The position numbers and the translations under genes are program-made. Positions 42,050 through 50,553 of a DNA stretch of 60,355 nucleotides are shown here, piece after piece. Numbering within the stretch: position 1 is the first letter of the stretch; each line of letters opens with the position of its first letter. Below the pieces are notes generated by a model. The model searched no databases. It worked only from the letters and a program-made list of their open reading frames with translations, and was not told the DNA's origin. Source of the DNA: Pseudodonghicola flavimaris (GTDB taxonomy: Bacteria > Pseudomonadota > Alphaproteobacteria > Rhodobacterales > Rhodobacteraceae); assembly GCF_030164425.1 (NCBI RefSeq), contig NZ_JASNJD010000027.1, forward strand, positions 1 to 60,355. The letters are read 5' to 3'.

Positions 42050-42902
42050 AACCGCGACCTTCGCCGTCCCGCGCCGCCGGGCTGTCCGCCGCGCGGGCGC
42101 GACCCGGATGCTGCCGGGCCATGCGGCCATGATCCTTCTGTCGCTCATCTGCGTCTTCCCGGTCTACTGGATGATCGTCAGCTCCCTGAGGCCCGCCAAC
42201 CGCATCTTCGAAGGCACGCTCTGGCCGACGGCCCCGTCGCTGGAAAACTACGCCCAGGCCCTTCAGTCGATCCCCATGGGCGCGATGCTGTGGAACACGG
42301 TTGTCGTCTCCGCCTCCGTCACGGTGATCCAGCTTCTGACCGGGGTGCTCGCGGCCTATGCCTTCGCACGCTTCCGGTTCCGGCTGGACTGGGTGGTCTT
42401 CGGGCTGGTCGCGCTGACATGGCTGGTCCCGTTGCAGGTCGTGATGATCCCGAACTACCTGCTGGTCGCCCGGCTTGGCCTTCTGGACACGGTCACGGCG
42501 CTGGTCCTGCCACATTTCGCCCATGCGCTGGCGATCATGCTGCTGACCCAGTCGATCCGCGCCTTCCCGAAAGAGGTGCTCGAGGCCGCGCGCATGGACG
42601 GGGCTGGACATTGGCGGGTTCTGTGGGGGATCATCGTGCCGAACCTCCGCGGGATGATCGCCTCGCTTGCGATCCTGATCTTCATCTCGACCTGGAACGA
42701 ATATTTCTGGCCGCTGCTGCTGACCCGCACGGCCGAAAATTCGGTCGTCCAGATCGGCATCCAGATGTTCATCACGCAGGAAGGGACGCAATGGGGTCCG
42801 CTGATGGCCGCCTCGACCATGGCCAGCCTGCCGATCCTGATCTTTTACGTGGTCCTGCAAAGGCAGGTCATTCAATCCTTTATGAAATCGGGGTTGCGCT
42901 GA
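42039..42902 (+). CDS. ABC transporter permease (UgpE/MalG-like)
   Basis: A 287-residue partner permease with about six helices. The EAA motif EAARMDGAGHWRVLWGIIVP is at about residues 182-201, and it has the MalG-like N-terminus (ILLSLICVFPVYWMIVSSLRP). It overlaps the upstream permease by 11 bp and shares one base with the start of the phosphatase gene, so the genes are translationally coupled. Confidence 0.9.
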   Translation: MTAETATFAVPRRRAVRRAGATRMLPGHAAMILLSLICVFPVYWMIVSSLRPANRIFEGTLWPTAPSLENYAQALQSIPMGAMLWNTVVVSASVTVIQLLTGVLAAYAFARFRFRLDWVVFGLVALTWLVPLQVVMIPNYLLVARLGLLDTVTALVLPHFAHALAIMLLTQSIRAFPKEVLEAARMDGAGHWRVLWGIIVPNLRGMIASLAILIFISTWNEYFWPLLLTRTAENSVVQIGIQMFITQEGTQWGPLMAASTMASLPILIFYVVLQRQVIQSFMKSGLR

Positions 42903-43645
42903 TGAAATTCGACCGAATTCTTTCCGTGCCGGGGGCCTATAACATCCGTGACCTCGGCGGATATCCGGGCACGCAGGGCAGCACCCGCTGGCGCAGCATC
43001 CTGCGCGCCGACAGCCTGCACCGGCTGGACGGCCCCGCGATGGACCAGCTGCACGCCATGGGGCTCACTACGGTAATCGACCTGCGGCACGCGGCGGAAC
43101 ACGCACGCTTCCCCAACCCCTTTGCTGACCATCCGGCGGTGATCTACCTTCAGATTCCGCTGTTCGAGAGCCTGCGGATCCCCCACGACATTCCCGAAGA
43201 TCAGGTGCTGCGCACGCTCTACACCCAGGCGCTCGACAAGCGGCACGACGCCATCGCCCGGACCCTGACCGCGATTGCCGAGGCCCCCGATGGCGCGGTC
43301 ATGTTCCACTGCACCGCCGGCAAGGACCGCACCGGGCTGATCGCCGCGCTGCTGCTCGCGCTTGGCGGGGTGGATGCCGAGACCATCGCCACCGACTATG
43401 CCATGACGCGCGAGTTGCTGGAGCCGATCATCGACGGCCTTCAGGCACATGTTCTGGAACAAGGCACCGACCCGGCCATTGCCGCCGCCGTGCTGGGCAG
43501 CGACCCGCAGTCGATGCTGCATCTGCTGGCCCATCTGGACGCGACCTACGGCGGCATCCACCCCTATCTCGACCGGATCGGCCTGACGCCTGCGACGGTC
43601 GACGCCCTTTGCGCCCGTATCATCGACATGGAGGCAACCGCATGA
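42902..43645 (+). CDS. tyrosine phosphatase-like protein (Y_phosphatase3)
   Basis: A 247-residue protein with the dual-specificity-type active site HCTAGKDRTG (about residues 136-145; Cys-x5-Arg) and the family N-terminal block YNIRDLGGYPG. The ATG at 42902 shares a base with the permease stop. In an ABC operon with a phosphodiesterase it may dephosphorylate a small organophosphate or inositol phosphate rather than a protein (inference). No signal peptide. Its stop overlaps the ATPase gene's start (ATGA). Confidence 0.85.
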   Translation: MKFDRILSVPGAYNIRDLGGYPGTQGSTRWRSILRADSLHRLDGPAMDQLHAMGLTTVIDLRHAAEHARFPNPFADHPAVIYLQIPLFESLRIPHDIPEDQVLRTLYTQALDKRHDAIARTLTAIAEAPDGAVMFHCTAGKDRTGLIAALLLALGGVDAETIATDYAMTRELLEPIIDGLQAHVLEQGTDPAIAAAVLGSDPQSMLHLLAHLDATYGGIHPYLDRIGLTPATVDALCARIIDMEATA

Positions 43646-44748
43646 CCGGTGTCAGCATCCGCGACATCCGCAAATCCTATGACGGCAAACAGGTGGTTCA
43701 TGGCCTGAACGCCGAGATCCCGGATGGCTGTTTCGCCGCTATCGTCGGCCCGTCGGGCTGCGGCAAGTCCACCCTGCTGCGCATGATCGCGGGGCTGGAG
43801 CAGATCACCGGCGGAGAGCTGCGGATCGGCGATCACTTGATGAACGATATCGAACCCTCGGACCGGGGTTGCGCCATGGTCTTTCAGAACTACGCGCTCT
43901 ATCCTCATATGACCGTGGCCGAGAACCTCGCCTATCCGCTCAAGATCGCCCGCCTGCCCAAGCCCGAGCGTCAGACCCGGATCGAGGAAGCCGCCCGCAT
44001 CCTCGGCCTCTCCGAGCTTCTGGACCGCCGTCCCGCGCAGCTCTCCGGCGGGCAGCGGCAACGTGTCGCCATGGGCCGGGCCATCGTGCGCAAGCCGGAT
44101 GTGTTTCTGTTTGACGAACCGCTCTCGAACCTCGATGCCAAGCTGCGGGTACAGATGCGGCTTGAGATCAAGCGCCTGCACCGTCAGCTTGGTGCAACCT
44201 CGGTCTTCGTCACCCATGATCAGGTCGAGGCGATGACCATGGCCGATCTGCTGATCGTCATGAACGGCGGCCGGATCGAACAGATCGGCTCCCCGGCCGA
44301 GGTCTACGCCCACCCCGCTACGACCTTCGCCGCCAGCTTCATTGGCTCGCCCGCGATGTCGCTGTTTCCCGTCCGGATCGCCGATGGTGTTGGTCATCTG
44401 ACCGGCGCGGAGGATCATAGGATCGACCTGCCGGGCGTCCGGGCCTCCGGCGACACGATCCTTGGGCTGCGGTCCGAAGATGTCTCCCTCTCGCCCGCCA
44501 CCGGCAAGGTCCAAGTCCGGATCGAGCTGATCGAGGATTTCGGCGCCGCGCGGCTGGCCCATTGCCGGATGCCGTCGGGCGACTCCGTGGCCGCCACCTT
44601 GCCCAAGTCGACCACCCTGCGCGAAGACATGCTGGCGTGGCTCGACTGGCCAGCAGAGGCGCTTCACCTGTTCGACCCACTCAACGGCAGGCGGACCGAC
44701 CGCACCGGTATGGCCACGTCGAACGTCGGCCCCGAATTCGTCAGCTGA
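43642..44748 (+). CDS. ABC transporter ATP-binding protein (UgpC/MalK-like)
   Basis: A 368-residue ATPase. ATG 43642 follows GGAGG at 43630. Motifs in order: Walker A GPSGCGKST (about 36-44), Q-loop FQNYALYPHM, signature LSGGQRQRV (about 134), Walker B VFLFDEPLSNLDAKLR, and H-loop VTHDQVEAMT. The C-terminal TOBE/OB region (about 245-360) matches MalK/UgpC importers. It completes the transporter. The operon order is phosphodiesterase, binding protein, two permeases, phosphatase, ATPase. It ends 19 bp from the truncated enoyl-CoA hydratase gene on the other strand. Confidence 0.92.
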   Translation: MTGVSIRDIRKSYDGKQVVHGLNAEIPDGCFAAIVGPSGCGKSTLLRMIAGLEQITGGELRIGDHLMNDIEPSDRGCAMVFQNYALYPHMTVAENLAYPLKIARLPKPERQTRIEEAARILGLSELLDRRPAQLSGGQRQRVAMGRAIVRKPDVFLFDEPLSNLDAKLRVQMRLEIKRLHRQLGATSVFVTHDQVEAMTMADLLIVMNGGRIEQIGSPAEVYAHPATTFAASFIGSPAMSLFPVRIADGVGHLTGAEDHRIDLPGVRASGDTILGLRSEDVSLSPATGKVQVRIELIEDFGAARLAHCRMPSGDSVAATLPKSTTLREDMLAWLDWPAEALHLFDPLNGRRTDRTGMATSNVGPEFVS

Positions 44749-44766
44749 TTCGGGGCGCGATTGCCG

Positions 44767-45137
44767 TCACGCCGGACCTGGACCGCCGATCTTGACCTGT
44801 CGGTTAAGGTCGGCGGCGCGCTCAACTTCCAGCACCAGCGCGTCGCTCAGCGGCAGGGCATAGCCGTCGTCCATCAGCGCCTTGATCCGTGCGATGTGGG
44901 CCGGGTCCCATTGCGCGATCCCCTCGGCCACCTCGCGCGCGGCACTGGCCAGCGCGTCATCCGGCACGACCCGCGTGACAAAACCAAGCGAAGCAGCCTC
45001 TGTCGCAGGCACGCGGCGGGCGGTGAGGGAGATTTCCTTCGCCGTCGACGGCCCGACGACCCGCGGTAGGCGCTGCGACAGGCCCCAGCCCGGCAGCAGC
45101 CCGATCTTGGCATGGGTGTCCTGGAAATACGCGCTCT
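44767..45137 (-). pseudogene. enoyl-CoA hydratase/isomerase, 3' fragment
   Basis: The remaining 123 codons (AYFQDTHAKIGLLPGWGLSQRLPRVVG, ARRVPATEAASLGFVTRVVP, DALVLEVERAADL, in parts) are the C-terminal half of a crotonase-family enzyme. The gene is cut at 45137/45138 by the left end of the Tni transposon; the frame's apparent start lies inside the terminal repeat. The N-terminal half is not found beyond the transposon, so it was lost by rearrangement. Confidence 0.8.
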
Positions 45138-45155
45138 TGTCACTTAGCACTTAAA
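45138..45155 (+). repeat. transposon left terminal inverted repeat
   Basis: TGTCACTTAGCACTTAAA. It truncates the enoyl-CoA hydratase gene. Confidence 0.85.
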
Positions 45156-45219
45156 TGTGAGAATGCGGTCGATTTGAAGATTTTTGGCACTTTAAGCTGA
45201 GAATCATCTGGCCCGGGTT

Positions 45220-46071
45220 TCATATCAGTTGGAACTGCTGGGGTGGTCCCCACTCGATCGCCGGGCTTACCAAATGGTCTGTCGCCATGACAAAGCGCTT
45301 TCTGTTCTCGCCCATCATGTGCCCGTGCAGCATCTTCAGCATCGGTGGCCCTGCGCGGTCAATGATCGCCACGCCTGCCAGGAGCGCGGGTCGGATGCAG
45401 AGTGGCAGGATGGGGTGTTTTGGCGAATGTGGAAACGAAGTCTCCCTGGCCAGTATGGCATCGAAATCGGGGACGATGGCGCCGAGGAGCCGGTAGCGCC
45501 AGAGATCGCCGTCACGCGGGGGCGGCCAGGGGATGCGGCGCATGAGCAGAAGCCGCGCGATCTCCAGAGGTGGCAGCCATGTTTCCACGCGGCGCTCTGC
45601 GTGGTTGTTCAACAAGGTCTCACCGCGACGTGCTGCCGCGCGATATGGCTCAAGCGTCCGTTCGCCGTCACTGGTGGTCTTGTCCTGGTAGGGTTCCCCA
45701 CAGTGCGAGCAAGTGATCCGCCACCCCTGCAATTCGCTTCTAAGAATTGGCGGAGGGCTGACATCGGTTTGAGTGCACCGCCCGCAACGCTGCATTGGAC
45801 TCTTGGCGATGAACCGGTGAGCCGCTTTGGGGGCACCCGCGAAGCTCAGGCTGCGTACAAGTTGCGGGCTGACACCGAACATCCCCGCAATCCGGTTCGC
45901 TTGGGCGTTGGTCAGGGAAAAATCGATTGCCTCAAGGGATGTCGCATCCGGCAATCCATGGCGCAACATGGTCAACGGCGTGACGCCATAGAAGTCCGCG
46001 TGGCGACTGATCCAGGATGACAGGACTTCGCCGCGCAGAGGTGGCAAGGTGACGGGCAGGGGTCCCGTCAT
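45220..46071 (-). CDS. tniQ: TniQ family transposition protein
   Basis: A 283-residue TniQ homologue, the target-selection component of Tn7/Tn5053-like systems. N-terminal LPPLRGEVLSSWISRHADFYGV and a Cys4 zinc-binding region (CGRC near residue 96 and CSHCG near 121) are typical. The C-terminal part is short compared with TniQ/TnsD of large elements. It overlaps tniB by 4 bp. In such systems TniQ bridges TniB and a target-specific factor or DNA; which target is used here is unknown. Confidence 0.85.
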   Translation of the reverse strand: MTGPLPVTLPPLRGEVLSSWISRHADFYGVTPLTMLRHGLPDATSLEAIDFSLTNAQANRIAGMFGVSPQLVRSLSFAGAPKAAHRFIAKSPMQRCGRCTQTDVSPPPILRSELQGWRITCSHCGEPYQDKTTSDGERTLEPYRAAARRGETLLNNHAERRVETWLPPLEIARLLLMRRIPWPPPRDGDLWRYRLLGAIVPDFDAILARETSFPHSPKHPILPLCIRPALLAGVAIIDRAGPPMLKMLHGHMMGENRKRFVMATDHLVSPAIEWGPPQQFQLI

Positions 46072-46949
46072 GCGAAGACCGCTTCGGCATCAAATGCAGG
46101 CACCCAAGCCTCGACGGCGCCGTCGGTGATGTGTTCGGTCCCGCTCTCGATAGCCTCGATCGCAAGACTGCCCAGCATCTGGAAGATGTTCGCCGTGATA
46201 CCGTCCGTAATCTGCAGAATGCGCCGCAGGGATTTCGGCGTCAGCACAGAGGGTCGCCGCAATGGCGTATTGCGCAGGATCGACGCGATCAGCGTCTCGA
46301 AGTCTTCGTTGGCGGCCCAACGGTTCAGGGTGAGTTGCTCGAAGCGTCGCGCAAGTTGAACGTCACCGCCGATGGCTTCCCGGGCGTCGTTCACGCCGAA
46401 GCAGACCAGTGAGATTTGGAGCCGATTGCTGAGAAAGCGCAGCATGTTGAGCACGATACGTTGCTCTCGATAGGTCCCGGCGAGGATGTTGTGGACCTCG
46501 TCGATGACCAGAACCTGGGTGCCGATTGCCTTCATAATCCGCAGCGTCGCCTGTTCCATCTGAGCAATATCGGCCCGCGGTGCCTGGGGTGCGCCGAGGA
46601 GGGAAAGCAGTTCACCATAGAAGCGCCGCTCGCCGGGGCGGCTAACCATTTCCATGGCCAGGACCGGTGTCTTCAGAATCCCGGTACGGCGATCAAGATG
46701 TGGCGGATGCTGATCGCGGAAGCGTTGCATGATCATGGTCTTGCCCATCCCGCTGTCGCCATAGATCGCGACAGACGGCATGCGGGAACCTCTCGGATGA
46801 TCAAGGAGCGCCTCGAGGCGATCGAGGGCTTGCTTTGCGCGAGGGTAGAGAACCCAACGGCGGGACCTGATGGCGCGAATGCGTCCCGCCTGGGGTTCAG
46901 ACAGCAGGGCTGCCGCGTCGGCGGTAAGATGAGGGTGATCGTTCGTCAT
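46068..46949 (-). CDS. tniB: TniB AAA+ ATPase
   Basis: A 293-residue AAA+ ATPase with Walker A YGDSGMGKTMIMQ (about residues 64-76), Walker B QVLVIDEVHNIL (about 148-159) and sensor-region sequence FGVNDAREAIGGD. TniB/TnsC proteins load on target DNA and activate the transposase. The gene follows tniA by 12 bp and overlaps tniQ. Confidence 0.9.
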   Translation of the reverse strand: MTNDHPHLTADAAALLSEPQAGRIRAIRSRRWVLYPRAKQALDRLEALLDHPRGSRMPSVAIYGDSGMGKTMIMQRFRDQHPPHLDRRTGILKTPVLAMEMVSRPGERRFYGELLSLLGAPQAPRADIAQMEQATLRIMKAIGTQVLVIDEVHNILAGTYREQRIVLNMLRFLSNRLQISLVCFGVNDAREAIGGDVQLARRFEQLTLNRWAANEDFETLIASILRNTPLRRPSVLTPKSLRRILQITDGITANIFQMLGSLAIEAIESGTEHITDGAVEAWVPAFDAEAVFA

Positions 46950-46961
46950 TATGGCTCCAGC

Positions 46962-48605
46962 TCATTCGGTGTCCTCAACAAAAGGCACCGGTTTGCTGGA
47001 GTCGACACCACGGAGCGTGCCCGTATCCCGGAGGTCGTCGGCACGCCTCGGCTGAGCTTTGCCGCGCCGCACGGCAGCGGTTCTGTTTACGGCCTCATCA
47101 ACCAACTTCCGCTGTTCGAGTGCGGTCCTCACAACCGCGCGGCTATCGACTTCACGCCGCCCTTTCTCACGCAGGGTGCGACGCGCCGTCAAAGCCTCGT
47201 GCAGGGAAATGGGTGCCAGGGTCAGGTCCGCGTAGCGGGCTTCGACGAAGTTGCCTGAGGGCCGCCGCACGAACACACGCGACATATCACGCGGATCATA
47301 CTTCACGAGAAGCCGCCGCTCAGTCCGGCCGACATCGGCGCTGAGTGCGGCTGACCAGTAGCGCAGATCGAACAGGTGAATGCCGGTTGGACGCAAGGTC
47401 CGTTCCTGCTCCGGCAGGAAAGAGACCCAGAACTGCAATCGATCCTCAGGCAGCCGCAGAGGGATCTCGCCTTCATGGTCCCACCAGACGGCGAGGGGAG
47501 GGCGGCTCAGCGAGCTGTGGATGGATTGATGATAGGACCCGACAATGTCGAGGGCGATATAGCGCTCCAACTCGCGCAGGGTCAGCGCCGCATGTTTTCT
47601 TGAATCATACTCCGCGAGGTCCTGAGCGTTGCTGAAGGTCGTACCGGGCAACAGGTGCAGCCGTCCCATCTGGGTGCCGATCAAACGCTCGATATGTCCG
47701 CCGAAGCGCGGCGTACCCGGCGGTCGCCAGTCGATCGCAATGCCTGCATTCTCGCAGCCACGTTTGAACGCGCGACTCCGGAAATCCGCGCCATTGTCCA
47801 CATGCACCCGGTCGGGAAGGCCGGCCACGGGCCAGGGCTCTTCGATCTCGCGCGCTTTGAGCCAGGCCGTCTTGTCATAGACCGAATGCAGCAGGCATAG
47901 GCTCGTCGAAAGCCGGGATGGCGCATCCATGGTCAAGTAGAAGCCCGTCACCATACGGCTAAAGACATCCATGGCCAGGGTCAGCCACGGTCGTCCGATT
48001 GGTTCGCGGGTTTCCTCATCGACGACAAAGATGTCGGCCTTCGTGTGATCGATCTGAACAATCTCGAGGGGTCGGGAGGTGCTCAGTGTTCCCGGGACCG
48101 CCGTCGTTGCTTTTACGGTCCGCGTTTCGCCCCGACGCTGCGCCCGGTGGCGCAGGTCCAGGTCGCCCAGCCGCCGCTCGATCGTTCGGCGATGCGGCGA
48201 CTTCAATCCTGCCGAAGCGCAATCCGTTTCAATGTCCCGCACCAGCTGCGAGACCGGTGGCCGGGTCGGTTTCAGATAGTACGTGCGGATTGCCTTCTCG
48301 ATGATCTCCTCGCGCCGAGCATCCAAAGCGCGATGGCCCGTCGGGCGTCCGCGCTTGGTCTCAACGAGCGACATGACAGTTCCGTCCGCCCGAAACCGCC
48401 TCAGCAAACGGTAGGTCGTCGCTTGGCTGACCTGCAGTTCGGAGGCAAGATCGGCAATAGCGGCCACTGTTGACTCACCGGAACTGGATTCCAGGAATCT
48501 GCGGATCGCAGCCGCACGGCGACAGGCTTCTGCCCACACGGCGTCGTCTATCTCGTATAGAAGTGGTTCGGTCACAATGAGAACCCGACAAAATCGGAGC
48601 CACAA
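46962..48605 (-). CDS. tniA: TniA transposase (Mu/TnsB-type DDE)
   Basis: A 547-residue transposase with N-terminal helix-turn-helix domains (VSQATTYRLLRRFRADG, SPHRRTIERRLGDLDLR) and an rve core: Asp in EIVQIDHTKADIFVV (about 201), Asp in VHVDNGADFRSRA (about 273) and Glu in FGGHIERLIG (about 309). A Mu_C-like beta barrel follows (about 420-480; LFDLRYWS, KYDPRDMSRVFVR). The start could also be the GTG at VTEPLLYEIDD, ten codons in. It binds the terminal repeats. Confidence 0.9.
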   Translation of the reverse strand: MWLRFCRVLIVTEPLLYEIDDAVWAEACRRAAAIRRFLESSSGESTVAAIADLASELQVSQATTYRLLRRFRADGTVMSLVETKRGRPTGHRALDARREEIIEKAIRTYYLKPTRPPVSQLVRDIETDCASAGLKSPHRRTIERRLGDLDLRHRAQRRGETRTVKATTAVPGTLSTSRPLEIVQIDHTKADIFVVDEETREPIGRPWLTLAMDVFSRMVTGFYLTMDAPSRLSTSLCLLHSVYDKTAWLKAREIEEPWPVAGLPDRVHVDNGADFRSRAFKRGCENAGIAIDWRPPGTPRFGGHIERLIGTQMGRLHLLPGTTFSNAQDLAEYDSRKHAALTLRELERYIALDIVGSYHQSIHSSLSRPPLAVWWDHEGEIPLRLPEDRLQFWVSFLPEQERTLRPTGIHLFDLRYWSAALSADVGRTERRLLVKYDPRDMSRVFVRRPSGNFVEARYADLTLAPISLHEALTARRTLREKGRREVDSRAVVRTALEQRKLVDEAVNRTAAVRRGKAQPRRADDLRDTGTLRGVDSSKPVPFVEDTE

Positions 48606-48713
48606 TTATCGAATTAAGGGCTAAAGTCCAGTCTCCATTATTAATTTAAGTGCCAATTCTCACATTTAGGGGCAAAGCTAAGTCATTGAAATAAGGAAGA
48701 TCAGATTATCATC

Positions 48714-48731
48714 TTTAAGTGCTAAGTGACA
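48714..48731 (-). repeat. transposon right terminal inverted repeat
   Basis: Reverse complement of TGTCACTTAGCACTTAAA. It abuts the truncated DUF1403 gene. Confidence 0.85.
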
Positions 48732-48982
48732 CCCGTCGTGCGTACACGCTTCGCACCGTTGCGCCGAAGCTGCGGGCGAAAGGGTCAGATGCAGCGGTTG
48801 ACCTGTTCCTGACCGAGGATGCCGTGGCCCCGGCGTCGGTGCTGTCTCCAAGAATTCGCGGGACCTCGATTCCGATGACCGATCGCGCCGCGCGGCGGTT
48901 TTGCGACCGGCTGGTCGAGCTGGGCGTGGCCCGGGAATTGACCGGACGGCCGAGTTTCCGACTCTACGGGATCGCATCATGA
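48732..48982 (+). pseudogene. DUF1403 protein, C-terminal fragment
   Basis: About 82 codons remain: LRTVAPKLRAKGSDAAVDLFLTEDAVAP, then TDRAARRFCDRLVELGVARELTGRPSFRLYG (in parts), matching the last third of the intact DUF1403 protein at 11913. The transposon end removed the N-terminal part. The apparent ATG of the open frame at 48719 lies inside the terminal repeat. The stop overlaps scpB copy 2. Confidence 0.8.
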
Positions 48983-49584
48983 CGACAGCGACCAGGAAAC
49001 GGAAACCGGCGGATGAGGGCGGCGCTGCCTTTGACCGGGAGCTGGACGACTTGCCGCCGGAGTTGCGCTGGCGCGAATGGATGGGGCGGATCGAGGCGGT
49101 TCTGTTCGCAAGTGCGTCGCCGGTCGGGCGCGAGGATCTGGCGCGCGTGGTGGGGCAGGGGGCCTCGGTCGAGTTGTTGATCGAGGATATTCAGGCCGAG
49201 TTGGGAGGCCGCCCCTATGAACTCACGCAGGTAGCCGGTGGCTGGATGTTCCGGACGCGACCGCAGTTCGCCGAGGCGATCAAGGCGGCGGCCGATCTCG
49301 GCGAGCAGTCGCTGGCCTTCACCGAGATGGAAATGGGGGTGCTCTGCGCCATCGCCTATCACCAGCCGATCGACCGGGCGGGCCTGGCGGATATCTTCGG
49401 CAAGGAGGTGAGCCGCGATCTGCTGGCCCGGCTGCGCTACAAGGATCTGATTACGAGCGGACCCAGGTCGCCGCGTCCCGGAGCGCCGCATACCTTCGTG
49501 ACGACCGAAACGTTTCTGGTGACGTTCGACCTGCAGAGTTTACGGGACCTGCCGGAGCTCGAACTAGGAGGTGAAAGTAGTTGA
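48979..49584 (+). CDS. scpB: ScpB-like segregation protein, copy 2
   Basis: A 201-residue paralogue of the ScpB at 12800. The same blocks are seen: ELRWREWMGRIEAVLFASASPV, DLARVVGQGASVELLIEDI, AIAYHQPIDRAGLADIFGKEVSRDLLARL, GPRSPRPGAPHTFVTTETFL. ATG 48979 overlaps the DUF1403 stop (ATGA), so with that gene truncated, expression now may depend on readthrough from the transposon end or a cryptic promoter. Its divergence from copy 1 shows that it came from a different plasmid lineage. Confidence 0.83.
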   Translation: MTTATRKRKPADEGGAAFDRELDDLPPELRWREWMGRIEAVLFASASPVGREDLARVVGQGASVELLIEDIQAELGGRPYELTQVAGGWMFRTRPQFAEAIKAAADLGEQSLAFTEMEMGVLCAIAYHQPIDRAGLADIFGKEVSRDLLARLRYKDLITSGPRSPRPGAPHTFVTTETFLVTFDLQSLRDLPELELGGESS

Positions 49585-50522
49585 AAACCCCCCGTCGACT
49601 CTACAAGTATCGGGCGTTTTCGGACAGAACGCTCAGCGGCTTGGTCGAAGACCAACTCTATTTCGCTGACCCCAGTACCTTCAACGATCCTTTGGACACG
49701 AAGCCAAGCATCGAGATCGATTTGGCTGAAGATCAGTTGGAAACCATGCTGATCAAACTGATCGAGCATCGCGTGCACGGCGAGTTGAGTGCGGCAGCTT
49801 CGACGATACGATACAGGGGGCCGAAGACACGTGATCACATCTTAAAGCTTAGCCGGCGTCAGGCGGAGCAGATCATTTCTAATATCCGGTACAACGCGAC
49901 AGATCCCGATCTGCGATTGGAGAACCCGGTTGCCTTCCTTCTCGGTCAAGCCATCCAGCAAGAACTGCTCCGTCGATACGATGGTGGCATCGTGTCCCTT
50001 GCCGAACGCAATAATTGTCCATTGATGTGGAGCCACTACGGCGATCAGCACCGAGGCCTCGCCATAGGGTACTCGCTGCCCGAACAAGCCGCCAACAAGG
50101 TCTTCAAGATCAAGTACGGTGGCAGCAGTATGGTCGCGGCCAGTATGGTTCTCGCGATGTTAGATGGTGATCGCGGCGCCCGCCAGGTCGTCGACGACGC
50201 TGTGCTTCTGAAGAAAGCTCAGGACTGGCGCTACGAGAAAGAATGGCGGCTTATCGGTCGACGTGGTGCACAGGACTCTCCGATCGAATTGGAGGAGGTT
50301 GTCTTCGGGATGAGGTGCCCGCTGGCAGTCAAATATGCTGTCGTTAGGGCGTTGGAAGATCGGCCCACGACGGTGAAATTTTACGAGATCCGCCGAAAAC
50401 CTGACACCTTCCTACTGAACCGATATGCGCTCGATGTCGATGAGATGTTGGCTACCCTGCCCAGGCGATCCCTATCCTTATACGAGGCATTTGAAAGCCT
50501 CGATCGAGACAGCTCGAGCTAG
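49581..50522 (+). CDS. DUF2971 domain-containing protein
   Basis: A 313-residue DUF2971 protein. It begins at TTG 49581, overlapping the scpB stop, and AGGAGGTG at 49567 is a strong ribosome site; no better ATG fits. Features: LYKYRAFSDRTLSGLVEDQLYFADPSTFNDPLDTKP (in parts) near the N-terminus, CPLMWSHYGDQHRGLAIGYSL near residue 150, and YEKEWRLIGRRGAQDSP near 220, the usual DUF2971 marks. Members are frequent in defence islands, with unknown activity. It opens the accessory island after scpB. Confidence 0.85.
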   Translation: MKTPRRLYKYRAFSDRTLSGLVEDQLYFADPSTFNDPLDTKPSIEIDLAEDQLETMLIKLIEHRVHGELSAAASTIRYRGPKTRDHILKLSRRQAEQIISNIRYNATDPDLRLENPVAFLLGQAIQQELLRRYDGGIVSLAERNNCPLMWSHYGDQHRGLAIGYSLPEQAANKVFKIKYGGSSMVAASMVLAMLDGDRGARQVVDDAVLLKKAQDWRYEKEWRLIGRRGAQDSPIELEEVVFGMRCPLAVKYAVVRALEDRPTTVKFYEIRRKPDTFLLNRYALDVDEMLATLPRRSLSLYEAFESLDRDSSS

Positions 50523-50553
50523 GCGGAGGTTTATGCGAGGACGTGATAAGACG

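Larger units (their letters stand above)
45138..48731. mobile_element. TniA-TniB-TniQ transposon, 3.6 kb, no cargo
   Basis: Bounded by perfect 18-bp inverted repeats TGTCACTTAGCACTTAAA (45138-45155 and 48714-48731 reversed). Additional sub-terminal repeats related to GGCACTTAAA/TGTGAGAAT lie at about 45156-45164, 45185-45204, 48640-48656 and 48656-48672, typical of binding-site arrays for a Mu/Tn7-type transposase. It encodes three genes on the minus strand and nothing else: no resolvase, no cas genes. Flanks are GCTCT and CCCGT, so there is no 5-bp target duplication. Confidence 0.88.

Noticed and set aside
41790-42875. 361-codon minus-strand frame
   Set aside because: Antisense to the second permease, Arg/Asp/His-rich, with no start context; the plus-strand gene has EAA motif and operon coupling.
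45138-48731. CRISPR-associated transposon
   Set aside because: TniQ, TniB and TniA are present but no cas genes or repeat array lie inside the terminal repeats or beside them.
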